Source of the DNA: Montifringilla adamsi
Taxonomy: Eukaryota > Chordata > Aves > Passeriformes > Passeridae
DNA length: 64,000 nt
Direction of reading: 5' to 3'
Assembly (NCBI GenBank): GCA_017590115.1
Contig: JAGGNK010012892.1
Span: forward strand, 2,954,351 to 3,018,350
This document shows, piece by piece, positions 33,801 through 48,300 of this stretch; within the stretch, counting starts at the first letter, position 1; each line of letters starts with the position of its first letter. Made by a program: the position numbers and the translations under genes. Under the pieces are notes generated by a model, which did not search any database, had not been told where the DNA came from, and saw only the letters and a program-made list of their open reading frames with translations.

Positions 33801-35879
33801 GAAGGTAAAGGGAGGTTTAGAGCATGGAAAAAAAAAAAAAGTTAATTGGCAGAGCAGACCTTGCTTCTGCTGAAATATTGAGCAGTGGCTGCTTTAAGCA
33901 CAGACTGTTCAGACAGTGCCCAGAACTGCCACGTCCTGTCTCACAGGGTGACTGCCCACAGCACTCCCTCAGCAGCACCAGATCTCTCCCTTTCCCTGCA
34001 CTTCTGAAGCAGAGTGGAGAGAGGATTGTGGAGAATTTACAGTTGCTGTCAGTAATTATTGTGGAAATGTGTTTTTATGTAGGTTGGGGCAGATTTGAAT
34101 TAGGCAGTCTCGAAAAATTATCTGGAATGGAAAGAGGAAAAAAGTACTCCTATGTGTTTGTTGGTTTTAAATGCATCACTGTTTTATGTCTGGCTGTGTT
34201 TGTCTACAGTAAACTAGTGCTACTTAAAGAATTGGGATTCTGATATCAACTTAATCACGTTATCAGCTAGGACCAGTTCTGCTCCTGTTCCCTTCCACCC
34301 ATGGATGAATTGAGTACTCAGACTTCAACTCAAAATGGGAGTGAGGACAGTCTGAGACCATGGAGTTAACTTTGCTTATAAGCAATTAATGAAACTGAGT
34401 CCTAAAACTGTTAAGAAGCAGTTTGGCTCTCTCCTTCATTCTAAACCTTTAAACCATTGACATCTGGCTGTGGAGTGGTTAGGCAAAATTATGAAGGATG
34501 AGGCACAAAAGACTTTATATGTGAATGAAAAGAAAATTCTAATAATCTGGACCTCTTTTCTTAACAATTCAGCTGGTTTTCAAGGCTGCTCCCTGCACTC
34601 AGCCCAAGGTAATGATCTCTTTGCTGTGTCACGTTTACTGTTTATGATATCCAATTATTGAAAAAACAAAAACAAAACAAAACAAAAAAAAACCACAGAA
34701 AGAAAACACCCAAACAACTTAATATTCTTGTGGCCAGAGAATCTTCTTCTCTGGAAACAAGGCAAAGTGCTGGGGATCTGCAGGGAATCCTGGAGGAGCC
34801 TGGGACTTCACTGCCCACTTTCACCTTTACCCTCTGAAATACTGAATGCCTTTTAGCTCTTCTCTGAAAGTGGGACACGGTGGGTTTTGCCACAATGAAT
34901 GGGGATTTTTACTGGCCTGGCAATGTCTTTCTGCACATTTTGAATTCTTTCCCCACCAGTGTCTTGATACTGGGTGGTCTTAGAGATGCTGGATGGTGTT
35001 TCCTGCTCTGGCTCCCATCAAGTTCTGATTTCCTCCCGCTCTGTTCCCTCCTGCCTTTGACGTTCCCTGAAGCAATAAAGGGAGGCAAATATTTCCAGGA
35101 TACAGCAACAATGTATTCTTTTAGGTTATTCCATTATCTACCACTGCATCTTGGCACCTTGGTTGCAGCTGAACTCACAGGAAATGTTTTATTTCCCTTC
35201 CAAGAGCTGTTGTTAACGAGATGCTTTGTTCCCTCTCAAGTTACCTTGTTAGCTGTATGGTATCACCAGTATTTCCCAAAACTCTGACAAAAAGCAAACC
35301 TGAAGCCTGAAACATGAAAAGCTGCTGTTGCTATGTGCTCTGTCTCTTCCTGTTAGAGGAGAGATCTCCTCCAAGTGATGCTGTGATGAGTCTCTGCTGG
35401 TTTAATTCACTGCACGAAGCCTTCGAGGTTGCTGTGCGTGCTTCTCCTAGCTGGAAAAATGAATCCATCAGAATATCAAACAGGCAGTTTCAAACTGTGA
35501 TGCCAAAAGGAGGGAACTCATTTTTAACTGATGCAAAGGAGCGTTAAATAGCTGTGAATACACTCGGGTATCTCTTTACTTGCTAGTATGCTGTGGGAAG
35601 GGATCTTGGCATAAGTTTAAACATGGAGACTCAAATTGGAGGTGTTCAAAGCTTCTGTCTGATTGATTTCCCCATAAGCTATTGATTGTTATTAAAAATA
35701 AGGTCCAAAAACTGTGGCTGAGATTGCAGTGGAAGATCCTAAATTTTCATTACATCAAAAACTTGTTAATATCATGTGAGGATTGTGGCCTTGTGATGGC
35801 AGGTTCCTGAGTTTTCATGAACTGCTCTGGGGATGATTTAAAAAAAGAAAAGAAAACCAGCTATTTCTGATAAAGAGCA
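30801..35879. other. Intergenic, downstream of MYO1B
   Basis: About 5 kb of AT-rich sequence. It contains a G-tract (33028-33044), a 13-nt A run near 33828 and an A/C-rich stretch near 34661-34694. Open frames up to 139 codons are present, but none resembles a known protein and none has splice partners I could identify. Confidence 0.65.
33028..33044 (+). repeat. G-tract (17 nt, one A)
   Basis: A run of ten G, one A and six G. It is a homopolymer-type repeat able in principle to form a G-quadruplex. Confidence 0.9.
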
Positions 35880-35960
35880 TTTGCCATGGTTTAGTTGAGG
35901 TATCAGGAAACGGGTTTGACTCAATGATCTTGAAGGTCTTTTCCAACCTTGTGATTCTGT
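35880..35960 (+). mobile_element. CR1 LINE 3' terminal fragment
   Basis: It contains the conserved CR1 end: a 'ccatggtttagt' block, 'gactcaatgatcttgaag', then 'gtcttttccaacctt' and 'gtgattctgt'. It is about 80 nt and heavily 5' truncated. Confidence 0.85.
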
Positions 35961-36245
35961 AAGCAAAAAGCAAACCTACAGCAACACAAGTGTAGGAATG
36001 TTTCCAGCTTGCAGTCAGCCCATCGCTGGCACAGAGATGTTCTCCTTGACCCTTTATTTGAGCACTATTTAGAAATGTTGTCCTGCATGGGACTGGCTCT
36101 GGGGATGTGGGGTTTGATCCTGCCTCTGTGGTTTTCTTCCTACTGGTGAGGAGGCAGGATTTCTCAGGGTAAAACAAACAAAACAAGAGAACAAACTGGG
36201 AAAGGAAAATGGGGACTGTGAGCCATTCCAAGCTTCAAGTTTCAG

Positions 36246-36363
36246 TCCTGCAGAATCATGGAACAGTCTGAGTTGCAAGGACCATTGAAGATCTCCAGTC
36301 CAATCCCTGCTTTGGTGAGCAGGACTTCAACTACATGAGATTGCTCAGAGCCCTGTACATCTT
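36246..36363 (-). mobile_element. CR1 LINE 3' fragment, reverse orientation
   Basis: It begins with the reverse-complemented CR1 end ('cagaatcatggaacag'), then 'ttgcaaggaccattgaagat' and 'ccagtccaatccctgc', and continues through the 'agattgctcagagccctgta' block. It lies about 290 nt from the oppositely oriented fragment at 35880. Confidence 0.85.
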
Positions 36364-39300
36364 CAGGTTTTTCTGTACAAAGAGGGTGAGGAAAATAGAG
36401 GAGAGCATCCTTTCCAGCTGTCAGACCCTGAGGTGCTACATCCAGCCAGGGTGGAGCAAAACTAGATTTGATCTATTTTTTGTTACGGTGCTAGTCTGAT
36501 CTATGCTGTTATTTCTCCAAAAATTTATCTTCTTCCCTTGTCTTTGTGGCTTTCTGCTCATGTTTTGCGCTCCCAGATATTCCCTTCCCTCACATTGCCC
36601 CAGTGTGCTCAAGAGGTCTGCCTGTTCCTCCAGGGTCTTGGTCATACTTGCACAGAATTTTCTAGAATCTGATGCAAGGAGGGGCATGAAATTATCTCAG
36701 AAAGAAAAGCAAATCCAAAGCAGGATATGGGTAAGAGGCACTTGGAAAAGGTGCACGAGCTGCCAGGCATCTGGAGCTTTCAGTGACTGCTGAACTGCAG
36801 CCACCAGGGTTTAGCTGCTTTGGCTGTTCAGTCTTGAAGACCTGGGCTCCAAAACCCACATATCAGGACTGGTGCCTCACAGGGAGCTCGTGAGGTCTGG
36901 ACGGTGTCACTGCTCAGTTCAATGCCAACAGCAACCGGAATGAGTGGGAAATTTGTTTGGTGGCAGCACAGCACTGAGGAAACACTGTCCCTGCAGTTCC
37001 TGGGAAACTGCTTTTGGTGTCCTCAGCTGGAGTGTTCACGTGAATGTACATGCTTCAAAAAATTAAACTGGGCAGGGAATGTGGATATCTTCCACCTGGC
37101 ACATCCACTGGATGCCACTTCTCACCATCTTCAGGATGTTGTCACATTGTTCCTTGAGGATTGTGCCTTGGCTCTTGTGGAGACCGTACTTCAAGTCAAG
37201 TTTCTTTGTTCTTCTTTTCTTGGATTGTTGCGCTTGCAAAATGGCATAAAGGTCACTGTGGCTTTAAGGATGCATCTTTTTTCTCGTGGAGAAAAGGTAA
37301 GTTTACACATTTTTATTTCTTTTTTGAGTGAATTCGCTACTAATGAAGTTGAAAACCATTCTCAGACTTTGAGAAAAAATGAAACAAAATGGATCCTAGC
37401 AACTGGAAGTAAGACTTGTATTTATAGCTATTTCTTTCCTAGAAGTGGCTGGAAAAGTAAGACTGAGGCTGTGGTTTCACATTTCAGCATGAGCTGAACC
37501 ACCACATTCCCTGTTACTGCAGCACCATGGTCTGGCCCTTCCTAGACCTTTCAGTGAGCTAGGACCATGGGCTGCAAGGGCTGAGAAGTCACCCTGTGAC
37601 AGAAGCTCCCTGGGGAACACAGGTCCCTGTGCAGGGTAGGACAGGGGAGAGGACATGGGATCTGTGACTGGCTGGGCGTGATGCACTGGGATAGCAGTTG
37701 TGCTTTCTGCAGCTGTGGCAGGTGTCAGGGACTTCATAAGCTCTCTTAGAAGACACCGAGTGTCAAAATCCCAGATTTTCTGACTTAAGACAGACACACA
37801 TGCCAGAATTTTTCCAGCTGTTCTTTGCAAACAGAAAGGAGAGGAAGCGGTGGACACAGATCCCACTGCAATGCCACCATCTCAAGGCACGGTTCAAAGT
37901 CTCTCTGTGCCCTGCTGCTGACTTTGTTACAAACCAGACCCGGGTTTGTACGGCACTGGCTGGGGAGTGCTGGGAGCGGCAGGGCACATGTGCTGATGAG
38001 CCCAGCGCTTGGCAGCCACGCAGGAAGCCAGACGTGCAAGGCAGCGTGAATGCAGCCTACTGTGTCACTGCACCACATCCGCGTGGGTCACTCAGGGAAA
38101 TGAGGGATGAACACGAAATTAGTGGCTGTGTGAAACCTTCCCCCTCCCAGATGATGACAAAATTCTCATTGGCTTTGCAGGGGCCAGAACCTCTCCCTGT
38201 TCTCATGTAGGTTTGCTGTGCGGACACCGAGCAGCTCATTGCACAGCTTCCAGCTGGGATCATAATGTCATTTCCTCTGCTATTTGCCTGGATTCCTTTT
38301 TCATATGTTCCCATTCCCTCCTCAGGCTTGCTGAAGAACTGCTTTGCTAATTTACAATTTACCTGCCAGACAGCTCTGGTGGAAAGGCTGCTCTGGGTTT
38401 CCCAGGAAATTCTTGCGCTAATCAGAGAGCTGGTGCGTACGGCTGGCACGGAGCAAAGCACGCGCCTCCTCTTCGGCTCTGTGGATGCAACATCCAGTGT
38501 GCAAGCTTTGGCAGGAGTCCTCAGGCTGGCCCGCCTCCAGGCCAAGGATCACATCTCCTGTCCCTAGGGAATGTGGAGTTTAAATCAAAGCAGCTCAGTG
38601 ATGCGGGGAATGTGCCACCAGCGGTCCCTGACTGTGCCCTTCTTCAAAGCAGGCGGTGCCCGCTCTCCCCACGTGCTCGTGGCAAACACAGCAGTGCTGC
38701 ACCGTCAGGGCTCCACGCTTGGCTCCTCCAGCCCGCTTTCTACGCACAGCCTGACGATGGTGCGAAGATGGGAGGAAGGAGAAGAAATGTGGAGAGGCAG
38801 CGCAGTGCTGGCACGCTTTGAAAGCCGTCTCCTTCGTTCCAGATGTTCTAAATCACATGTGGAGAAGTGTTTGTGGTCAGATGCTGCTTGAAACTGATTG
38901 TTGATAGTCTCCTGAGACAGCCTGTGACAAATTGAATAATAAAAATGCTGAAAATAGCATAGTTATTCCCTGAAAAAGCAAAGTTCCCACAATCCAATGA
39001 GCTGGGAAAGTTGTTGAACTTTCTTTGGACACAATGTGCTCTTTTTCTGTGTGTGTATGTTCTTCAGCTTTCCGTGGGTTTTTGGGCTTTTTCCTTATGA
39101 CCCTTCCTCTTCTTACGAGCTCCAGGCAGCCACACTTCCAGCCTCCCCAGCAGCAGCTGAACTGATCACCAGCCTCCACCCTGAAGAAGCAGGGTGGTTC
39201 ACTCCATGAACTCCATGGATGAGGTTCCCTCCACAAACCTCATCATTTGCTCCCTGGTGTCGTGCGTTGTGGCAGATTTGTCTTTGTAGGACATTTTTCT

Positions 39301-42300
39301 TAAACTACTGGGAGAGCTGGCTTACAGGACACCCATTGCTGAAGTCTTCAACAGCCCATCCTGGCCAGCAGCAGTCCTCTCCTGGCCTATGCCATTGTTG
39401 ATTTCTTTCCCATTAGTCCACTTGTGGCACCGCAAGGCGCAATCCCGACCTTCCATCCTCAGTGCATGGGCAACCAGGGACAGCCACCGTGCCAGGGCTT
39501 GGTGCTCTGTGTATTCTCCCTGAAGCAGGAGGCTTGAGGTCAGTGAGTGCCCCAGGAGTGCTTGGTGAGGGCAGGTCCCTCTTGAGAACTTTGTAGTTTA
39601 ATGAGTGGAAATGGGATTTTTGGTGGTGAGAGGAGATTTGCTACAGGCTGCTTATACTGCAGTAGTGAATTGCATTTCTGGTGGCAGAGGTGATAAAAGC
39701 CATGGCTAATGACAAGATGTGGAAGTGTTTGGCGTGCCCAGAGTGAGACTGTGTGTGCTTTGCTAGCCACCAACAATCCTTATCATTTGGTGGATGCTAA
39801 ATACATACAAGTGGCTCGAGTCTGTCTACTACTGGAAAAATGTCACCAATACAAAAATACCAGTCTACTACTGGAAAAATCAGCGCCCTTCTGTGTGCTG
39901 ATTTCTCTATTTCTTTGATACTGAATTGCTATAGATTCTGTCCTGTTCTGGCATGAATTGCAGATCTGCAGGGACATATAGTTAAAATTTTTGTGCAATA
40001 GATTTAGGGGAATGTCTTGCAAATATGTGCTCACTGAAGTGTTGCCTTGTGATGATCTTTTTGTGGGTGATGATTTTGACCATAGCTCAACATAGTAATT
40101 TGTTTTATCTGACCATTCATTCTGGAGGCTGGCAATGTTTGGACTTCCAGCAGAGCTCATAACTGAGGTCATCAGCATTTTAACACATGCACTCGGTTAA
40201 AGTCCTGACCCTATGTGCCAAAGTCTTCTCTGACGCTTTTTGCTCAGTGGAATATTCCACTCACCCACCAACCTGCTCACCCAGACCTCTGCTGCTCCCC
40301 TGCTGCCAGGCAGGTCACCAGCTGATGCCCATTTTTGTGTCCTCCCTGACTGCAGTGGGGCTGTGGAGCTTTGTAAGTGAAGCATCTGCAGTGCAACTAT
40401 TCCTCCCCCACATAAAAATGTGAGGCTTGCAGAAAATTCAGGGGTAGAGTAAAACCAAAGAAATGGAGCAGGGTGCAATGAAAAACACAAATGTTTTAGG
40501 AGTGTTATAGCCAAAATATGAAAGGCTCCAGTTTCGCAATGAAATTAAGTTTGTGCTGAGCTGTTGGTCTCAAGTTTAGATCCTGCATGATGTGTTGAGA
40601 ATAGCATTTGCAAAAGATTTAATCTGCTGACAGACTGGTGCTCTGTCCCAAAACCACCATCACAGTTCTCCCCATGACTGTCTCCTACCAGGCACGGCCT
40701 GAAATAGTCTAACAAAAGACAGAAAACTGGCTGTGCTTTTTCTGCCACGATGATGAAATGCAGAAGATGATGGCTGCAGGAAAGGCTACACTCTCCACTG
40801 TAGTTTTCTCCTGGATAATTACCTGCCCTGAGTAATGTCTTGCACTCACATCTTCATAGTTAACTGTGCTGCTGAGTCAGAAATTATTGTGTGATCAGCT
40901 CAAGAAGTACCTAAGTGACTGTGCTGCTCACCCAGGCTGGCTGAGCCCTGCATTCCCCTGTGCCCCACTGCTGTCCCACCAGCTGCCCATCATCCCCCAT
41001 CCTCCCTTCCTGGGCTTAGGAACTCTGTCCCTGCCTGGGTCTGGGCCACCCCGGGTGCCTCCTTCACCAGCAGTAGTTTTATTCTACATGGACACAGTGG
41101 TTTGTGGATCTGTTGTTTGTTGGGACTCACTTTTGACATTTCTCCCCCTATTTATTGTGTGTTTACTTGAAGACTGGTGTGTTTTTATGTGAAGCTTGCT
41201 AGTAGGTGCAACCCTCCCCTGGGTCCTTCTTCCAGCAATTCCCTGGCTCCACCAATAGTAAGTAAATTGAGCTCTCGATATTGGAAAAGATAATTGGCTG
41301 TGTAATGCACAGAAAGCAAAATTGCTTTCCTCAGGATGTATTCATCAATTACAGCTTGCCCCAGATGGTGCAGCTTGAACCATTTTCTGGACAGGGAGAA
41401 ATATGTGGAATGGAAGAGAAGCTGTTTTTGTAATAAATGACTGGGTGCATATGTGCATGACTGCATGGTTTAGCTCTTCCATAATAGGTATCCTATTAAC
41501 ATGCTAATGAACATGCAAACAAGAAGCCAAGGATTATCACTATTTTTGAGACAATAATGTTTATTTTGGGGTTTTTTGCCTGTAATTAATGAGAATGTTG
41601 TCTGGTCTGCTGGTGTCCCCTGGGCTGGTTGCTGCTCAGCCAGGGGAGTGGCAGCCCATGTGCTGCACAGATCCTGCCTCTCCTCTTGGCAAACTCCAGT
41701 TTGCCCCCACCCACCAAATCCTGCCAGGTACTTGTGGAGGAACTCCAACACCTCACCAGCCTTCAGGCTGGCATGCCGAGGTCTGAGGTAGCACCAAAGC
41801 CAAGCCAGCTGCAGTGAAGGCTCCACAGGTATTTTTAATGAAGGTTTTAATGGAAATGCCGTGTTTCTCCAGAGAATGTAATGACAGCACAGTGCTGTGC
41901 AGAGTGTTCTGACAAAATGATGCTGCCAGTTACAGTTCCAGAGGGTTGCTGCAGTATGTGGAGAGTAAGCAAAGTGACCACACGGAGGAGGAATGGTCAG
42001 AGATTTCTGAAGGGCTTGCCTGGAGAGGCTCAGTTCCCTCGGCTACCATTTACTTTAAAATAGTTTAGTGGGACTTGAGAGCTCTCAGCACTTGGTGAGA
42101 TCCAGCTTCTCTGTAAATATATTCCTGTGAGGGTACAAGGTGGTCTGTGACCCTGCCGCTGGCCAGGTGACTCTGCTGACACTGTGGCCATTGGCCTTGT
42201 CACATTGTTGGTGTTAAATGGGTCAGCTAAGAGGCATTTAATTAGTTTCCTTTTATTTTTTTTCCGTTTTCCCCTCAAGAATCACTTGTGTTGTAAAGCA

Positions 42301-42944
42301 CACTGAGCTGTGCTGCTCAGAAATGCTTCTCTGATTCTCGGTAATGCATGAGGCAAACATTCCTGTGGTGTCTCGGTCTCTGCTCCTTGTGAGGACACCT
42401 ACAGATGGCACAGTCCAAGAGAAGGTTCCCTCCTGTGACCAAGGTGCCTCTCATTTATGAAGTGAGATCGTCTGAGGAAGACACGATCAATAAAAAGATG
42501 ACAACTGTACACAGTGTCTGTCCCAATAGGGCTCCTGTGACATTTAAGTGCTACCTGAATATAATGAACATCTGCCAGCTGAGAGGAAGAAATAACTCCA
42601 CAAATGTCTTTCAGGGAATCTGCTGGTTGCTGCTGTGGCTGATAATAACGTGAGAAGGAAGGAAGGAGCACAGACACCCCACCCACCCTTGTGTGGCTCT
42701 TTACCTTCAAAGAGAAACACCTAACAGCCACGCTCAGGTCCCTGTGTCATGCTGCCTCCTGTAAGAGCAGTAAGCTCCAAAATGTAATTAGCAGGTGGAG
42801 GCACTGCTCGCTGTCCCACTTTTTAATGGGTCTAGAAAACACAGTTATTTATCACCCTTGCAGTCAAACTCGCAGAGAAGTCTGTGTCTCTCTGAACAAA
42901 AGGATAGCTGTCACCTTCTAGCACAAAAAATTGTGTGTTTGTGG
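36364..42944. other. Intergenic, no supported gene
   Basis: About 6.6 kb of mixed composition. The longest open frame is 197 codons at 36904-37497 (+). It lacks any recognisable motif, so it is not annotated. A small duplication is present at 39824-39880. Confidence 0.6.
39824..39880. repeat. 18-nt direct repeat, 39-nt period
   Basis: GTCTACTACTGGAAAAAT occurs at 39824-39841 and 39863-39880, separated by 21 nt. It is a local duplication. Confidence 0.85.
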
Positions 42945-43085
42945 GATCACAGGGTAATTCCTGCAGGAGGGCAGGCTGGAGATCTCCAATGTGAGGGCCA
43001 ACTCTGAGACCAGACCAGGGACTTTGCCCCGTTCCAGGCCCTTGGAAACCTCCAGGGACTGAGATGCCCCAGCTGAGGGCCACTG
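42945..43085 (-). mobile_element. Degenerate CR1-like fragment, reverse orientation
   Basis: The 'gggatcacagggtaattc' opening and the later 'ttggaaacctccagggactg' and 'agatgcccca' blocks follow the reverse-complemented CR1 3' region with many gaps. It is older or a different subfamily than the other copies, so the assignment is less sure. Confidence 0.55.
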
Positions 43086-46000
43086 TGCCTGTGTTATATC
43101 CTGTGGTGTGAGTGCCTCCTTGGCTCTTCAGAAGGGCTGCTAAGTGCAGTTAGGAAATTTGGATCCCTTATTCAGGGCGTGGGAAAGAAGCTCCACCCAT
43201 CTGTGTTTGTAGTCTATTTCCTTTCATTCAATTACAACATAAAATGAAGTTGATCTGGAAGCAGTTTTGGAGAGGAAAATCATATGTCTTTCCAGACCAC
43301 CAAATACTGTTGAATTTATTATTGCTTGAAGACAGAGTCATGATCTGGCCAGAGGGAAGTTTTGAACTGTAATGTGAAATGAAATCCCTTTGGCCTGAGG
43401 TAAGCCCCTTAGCCTGTGCACTGCAACACAGGGAGAATAATATCTACCACTTGGTGCAAGAGCAAGGATTAATGTGTGCTAGGTGCTGTGAAATTAAATT
43501 ATTATTCATGGAAAGCTTCTTGTTTGCAAGGAAAGTTATGTGTGCAAAGACCCCCTGGATCCTGTTATTTGGTGAGAACCTCTTGTTGGCTTTTTTTTTA
43601 TTACGCTTAATATAACCAAAAGGCTCAAGACAGGAAATTCTCCCCCCATATCTGTTCTGGCAGACAACTAAGTGTAGAGACCTGCAGAGATGATGAAAGG
43701 AGAGGATGAGGAGATTTTCAGCTCAAGAAGGGTAGACACAAAGTCATGGAGACCCATAACTTGGTGCAGCAGGCTCCAGAACAGAGCCAGGAGGATTCCA
43801 GGCTGCTGGAGAAAAGGCTGCTGGCACTGAAGGCAGCAGTCATGGGAAGGTTAATGCGTTCAGGCAGGGCTGGGCTGGCTCCATTGCCCCTTGGAAGCTT
43901 TGCCTCTGCAGGGAGGCCGGGTCACGCAGGTACAGCTCCTGCCCGACCTGCCACGGCTGCCTGGGCCCGGGGTGGCCGGAGCAGGTCACTGGGAGCTAGG
44001 CTTGGCTGCAGGCACGGATGGAGAGCCCTGGGAGAGCCAGCCCTGAGCTGGTGCAGCAATACCTGAGGTGTTCGATTACCCGGCGGTGTTTTCCCACAAT
44101 TGATGAATGTACTTATCTCCAGAGCTGGGTAATGGGTAGACTTTCAAGTAGCTGAGTCCTGAAGCTTATCAGACACATCAGCCATGGCCTAAAATCTTGA
44201 AAGCAAATTTTGCTTAGCTGAAAAGAGAGCTTTAATGTCAGCATGCAGTGAATTACCTCCCTTCCTTTCACTTGTCTGAAATAAAAGCTGTATTTCAGGC
44301 AAAGTGATGCAGAATATGGACAAAAGAGCAGGGGGAGGAGAGTTATACTAAAGGTCTGGAACATGTCTTTGAAATTTATAATGCTCTTTTAAGATTAAAT
44401 GGGGTAAAATTGCTTCAAGATGATCTCAAGGAAACACTAAACACTCTATTCTGCTGAATGTCCTTTTAAGAGTCCCTCTAATTGATTTCAAGACACATGT
44501 CTGAAAATCTGGCAGATCTTCCAGTGAGAGCCTGTCAGTGACCCAGGGCAGCATGACAGCCAGCAGGAGGGCTGTGGATGGGGAAATGCTCACACCATGC
44601 AAGGGGCCAGGCGCTGGCACAGCACACAGCTGCCTCATACAGGCCCTGAACATTTTCCTCCTTTACCTCCAAGAAGGATTACACAGCACATAGTTATTTG
44701 TGTGGATTGCCTGGTGGTCAGGTACCCGCATGCAAAGTTATTTATTTGGTGCTGGTATGACACAGGGCCTTTCATTTCCAGGTTCCACACAGCCTGGGCA
44801 GGACAGAGTCACACTGCAGGACGAGTCTGGTGGGGCTGGTCACGTCATTGGTAAGCCAATGTGCTCAGAACGTGCTTGTTCTGAGTCCAAGGGCTGTCCC
44901 ATCAACACAGGGCACTGTGCTCCGTGGCCAGGACAGTGGGGCTCAGCTGCCAGCAGTCAGGGAAGGGGCACTTCCACCAACTGTGCACCTCCCAGGAAGG
45001 TTAAAAAAGTTAAAGGTTAAAAATTTCTACCCTCCTGAGGAGGAAATAAGCTTAGGGAAACACCAGGCTGAGCACATGCAGAGGCCTCTGGAGGGGAGGG
45101 GTGCTGGCAGAGCCCTGAGCCTCTGCCTCATGCTGCTCAAAGCCTCTGCTCCTGCCCTCCTTCAAAACTGATATCCCACTGGTGCAAATTAGATAAGAAT
45201 CGGCTCAGGGTCTTTAATTGTGATTTTTATTTTTAATTTGCATAATTAGACTTGTAATGGGCTGTTTTTGCAGCCTGGGGACTGCTCTGAGGTCGTTAGT
45301 GCTGGCCCTGGGAGATCACCATCTGTCTGCAGAGGGCGAGGGCTGGGGCAGCCTGAGGAGCCTCCTGTGCCTCCTTCAAACCCCTCCCCACTTGAACCCC
45401 AGCTGCTTTCCCAAGCCACCCAAGGGGGGACAGCCTCACAAAACATTAGTCATGTGTCCCGGCTGGTGTCCTCAACAGATGCAACCGTTTAGGGGAATGT
45501 GGTGCTGAGGGGAGATTGATAGGGTCTGGGTTTTAGAATGACTCCCACTGTGTTAGCTCTGTCTTTAAGGAAAGAAGATTGGGATAGAGAAAAAGGAGAG
45601 GCAAGGCAGCAGCGCCAGGATTGTGCTTCCCAGGTTGTGGGGAGGTACCTGGAGGCAAGCAAGGCTGGAGGGAGGCAGTAGATGGAGGTGGACTGGTACT
45701 TGGAGGTCCTGGGGCATGGATTGGGATGAGACAGACAGGGTGGCTGGAAGGAGAGTAGAAAAAGAAGAATTGAGCCTTGCTGAAAATTTCATTAACCTGA
45801 AGTCCACCTCCTTGCTTCCCATGTTATTTTGACGCCTCCCCTTCTTTTCTATCCCCTTCTTGATCCTTCCCAAGCCTGTTTCCACAGCCCTGGATGGCCA
45901 AAAGACACCCTTTGTATCCCATTACTCTGTCTACCTTAGACTTGGCTGCTGCAAATTCTATTTTACAGCTGCGAGAAGAACAAAATAAATCTTCATTCTG

Positions 46001-47118
46001 GGGGTGGCAAAATTCCCTGTAGCCTGCATGCTGAAAAGCCTTGGTCTGGCCCTGCTGCCACATCTTGTTCTACTTAAACTGCTGCTTTTAATAGACCCAA
46101 AATGTTCACTTTGGGAAAGGTGTTTCCAGCTCCTCCAGCAGAGCCATGTGCACTGGTTTGTGCATGTCAGACCTGGCCTGGCCCCAGGCCGTGCTGCCAG
46201 GGCTGTGCTGGGTCAGCTCACGGGGCACCATCACCATCAAACCACCCAACTGGACATTTCCTCTTAGACTTCAGTCCAATGGAAGCTGGAGATTGTTTAG
46301 AGTGGGTTGAAATGTCTCATGAAAGCACATTTCAGATGCCAGCTCCTACCGTTAATTAACCCTTTAACATGGGACTTGCCCATAAGGATCCATAGAAGAT
46401 TTTTGGGGTTGCATTAAGAGTAATTGGTAATTTTTAGCATGGAAGTTGGACAGCAGGAGTTAACAAAGTGGTTCTCCTTTATGCTTTTATCTCTTTTCCT
46501 TTACAAGTTCTCCATGGCCAGTGGCATTTTTCATCAAGTATCTTTTGGCAGACATTTCAAGTATTGCTGGGAATAAATATCTGAAAGATGTTCCATGTAA
46601 GGTGTGGATCTCAAAGCCACACCAAAACTTTTGGCTGAGTAATGCTGTCCAGCTGCCTGCAAAAATCCTAGTGTGATTTTGGGCTGTGAGTGTCACTGTG
46701 AGCTTAAAATAGTGGCAGACAAAAAATGCAATATTCCCCTTCCACCTGCTTAAATAGAGTTTGGTGGTGAACAAGGCTGAGAAGAAGCCAAGGCCCCTGT
46801 GAGAGCAGCTCTCCTCCCACAGTCCCTGTTCACTGAGGAGCAGATTGGGCTGGCTGTGCCAGAGTTTTGGTGTTCTGGGGAGCGGGCACCACGATGGGCT
46901 GTGCTGCAGCACCTCACCACCCTGCCCTGGCAGCTCTGCATGGCTGTTGTGTCTCAAAACCCAGCCTGGAGCGGGCTGCCACTGCTGTTTTTGGGATCTG
47001 ACCACCTCCGGAGAGCACACGGCCTTGCTGGTGCCTGCAGCTCTGTCAGCTCCACACACAGGCACCCCTGGGCCTCAAAATAATCGACAAACCACAGAAA
47101 TGCTCTTTCACGGCAGTA
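43086..47118. other. Intergenic, between CR1 fragment and TSSK6-like gene
   Basis: About 4 kb. There is a GC-rich patch with several CpG at 43840-44060 and a degenerate GTTAAA-type stretch near 45000. Open frames up to 192 codons (46487-47065, -) show no family resemblance. Confidence 0.6.
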
Positions 47119-47124
47119 TTTATT
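47119..47124 (-). promoter_or_regulatory. Poly(A) signal of the TSSK6-like gene
   Basis: TTTATT on the plus strand is AATAAA on the minus strand, 37 nt after the stop codon (47162-47164). A T/G-rich stretch follows on the minus strand. This gives a very short 3' UTR. Confidence 0.65.
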
Positions 47125-47161
47125 GCACCGAAGTGCTCTTCCAGAATCTTCAGGAAGGGCT

Positions 47162-48300
<1,139 letters not shown>

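Noticed and set aside
36904..37497. 197-codon open frame on the plus strand
   Set aside because: The translation shows no recognisable domain, retroviral motif or repeat, and no splice partners or promoter signals were seen.
46487..47065. 192-codon minus-strand open frame just downstream of the kinase
   Set aside because: It has no family match, and the kinase has its own poly(A) signal between them.
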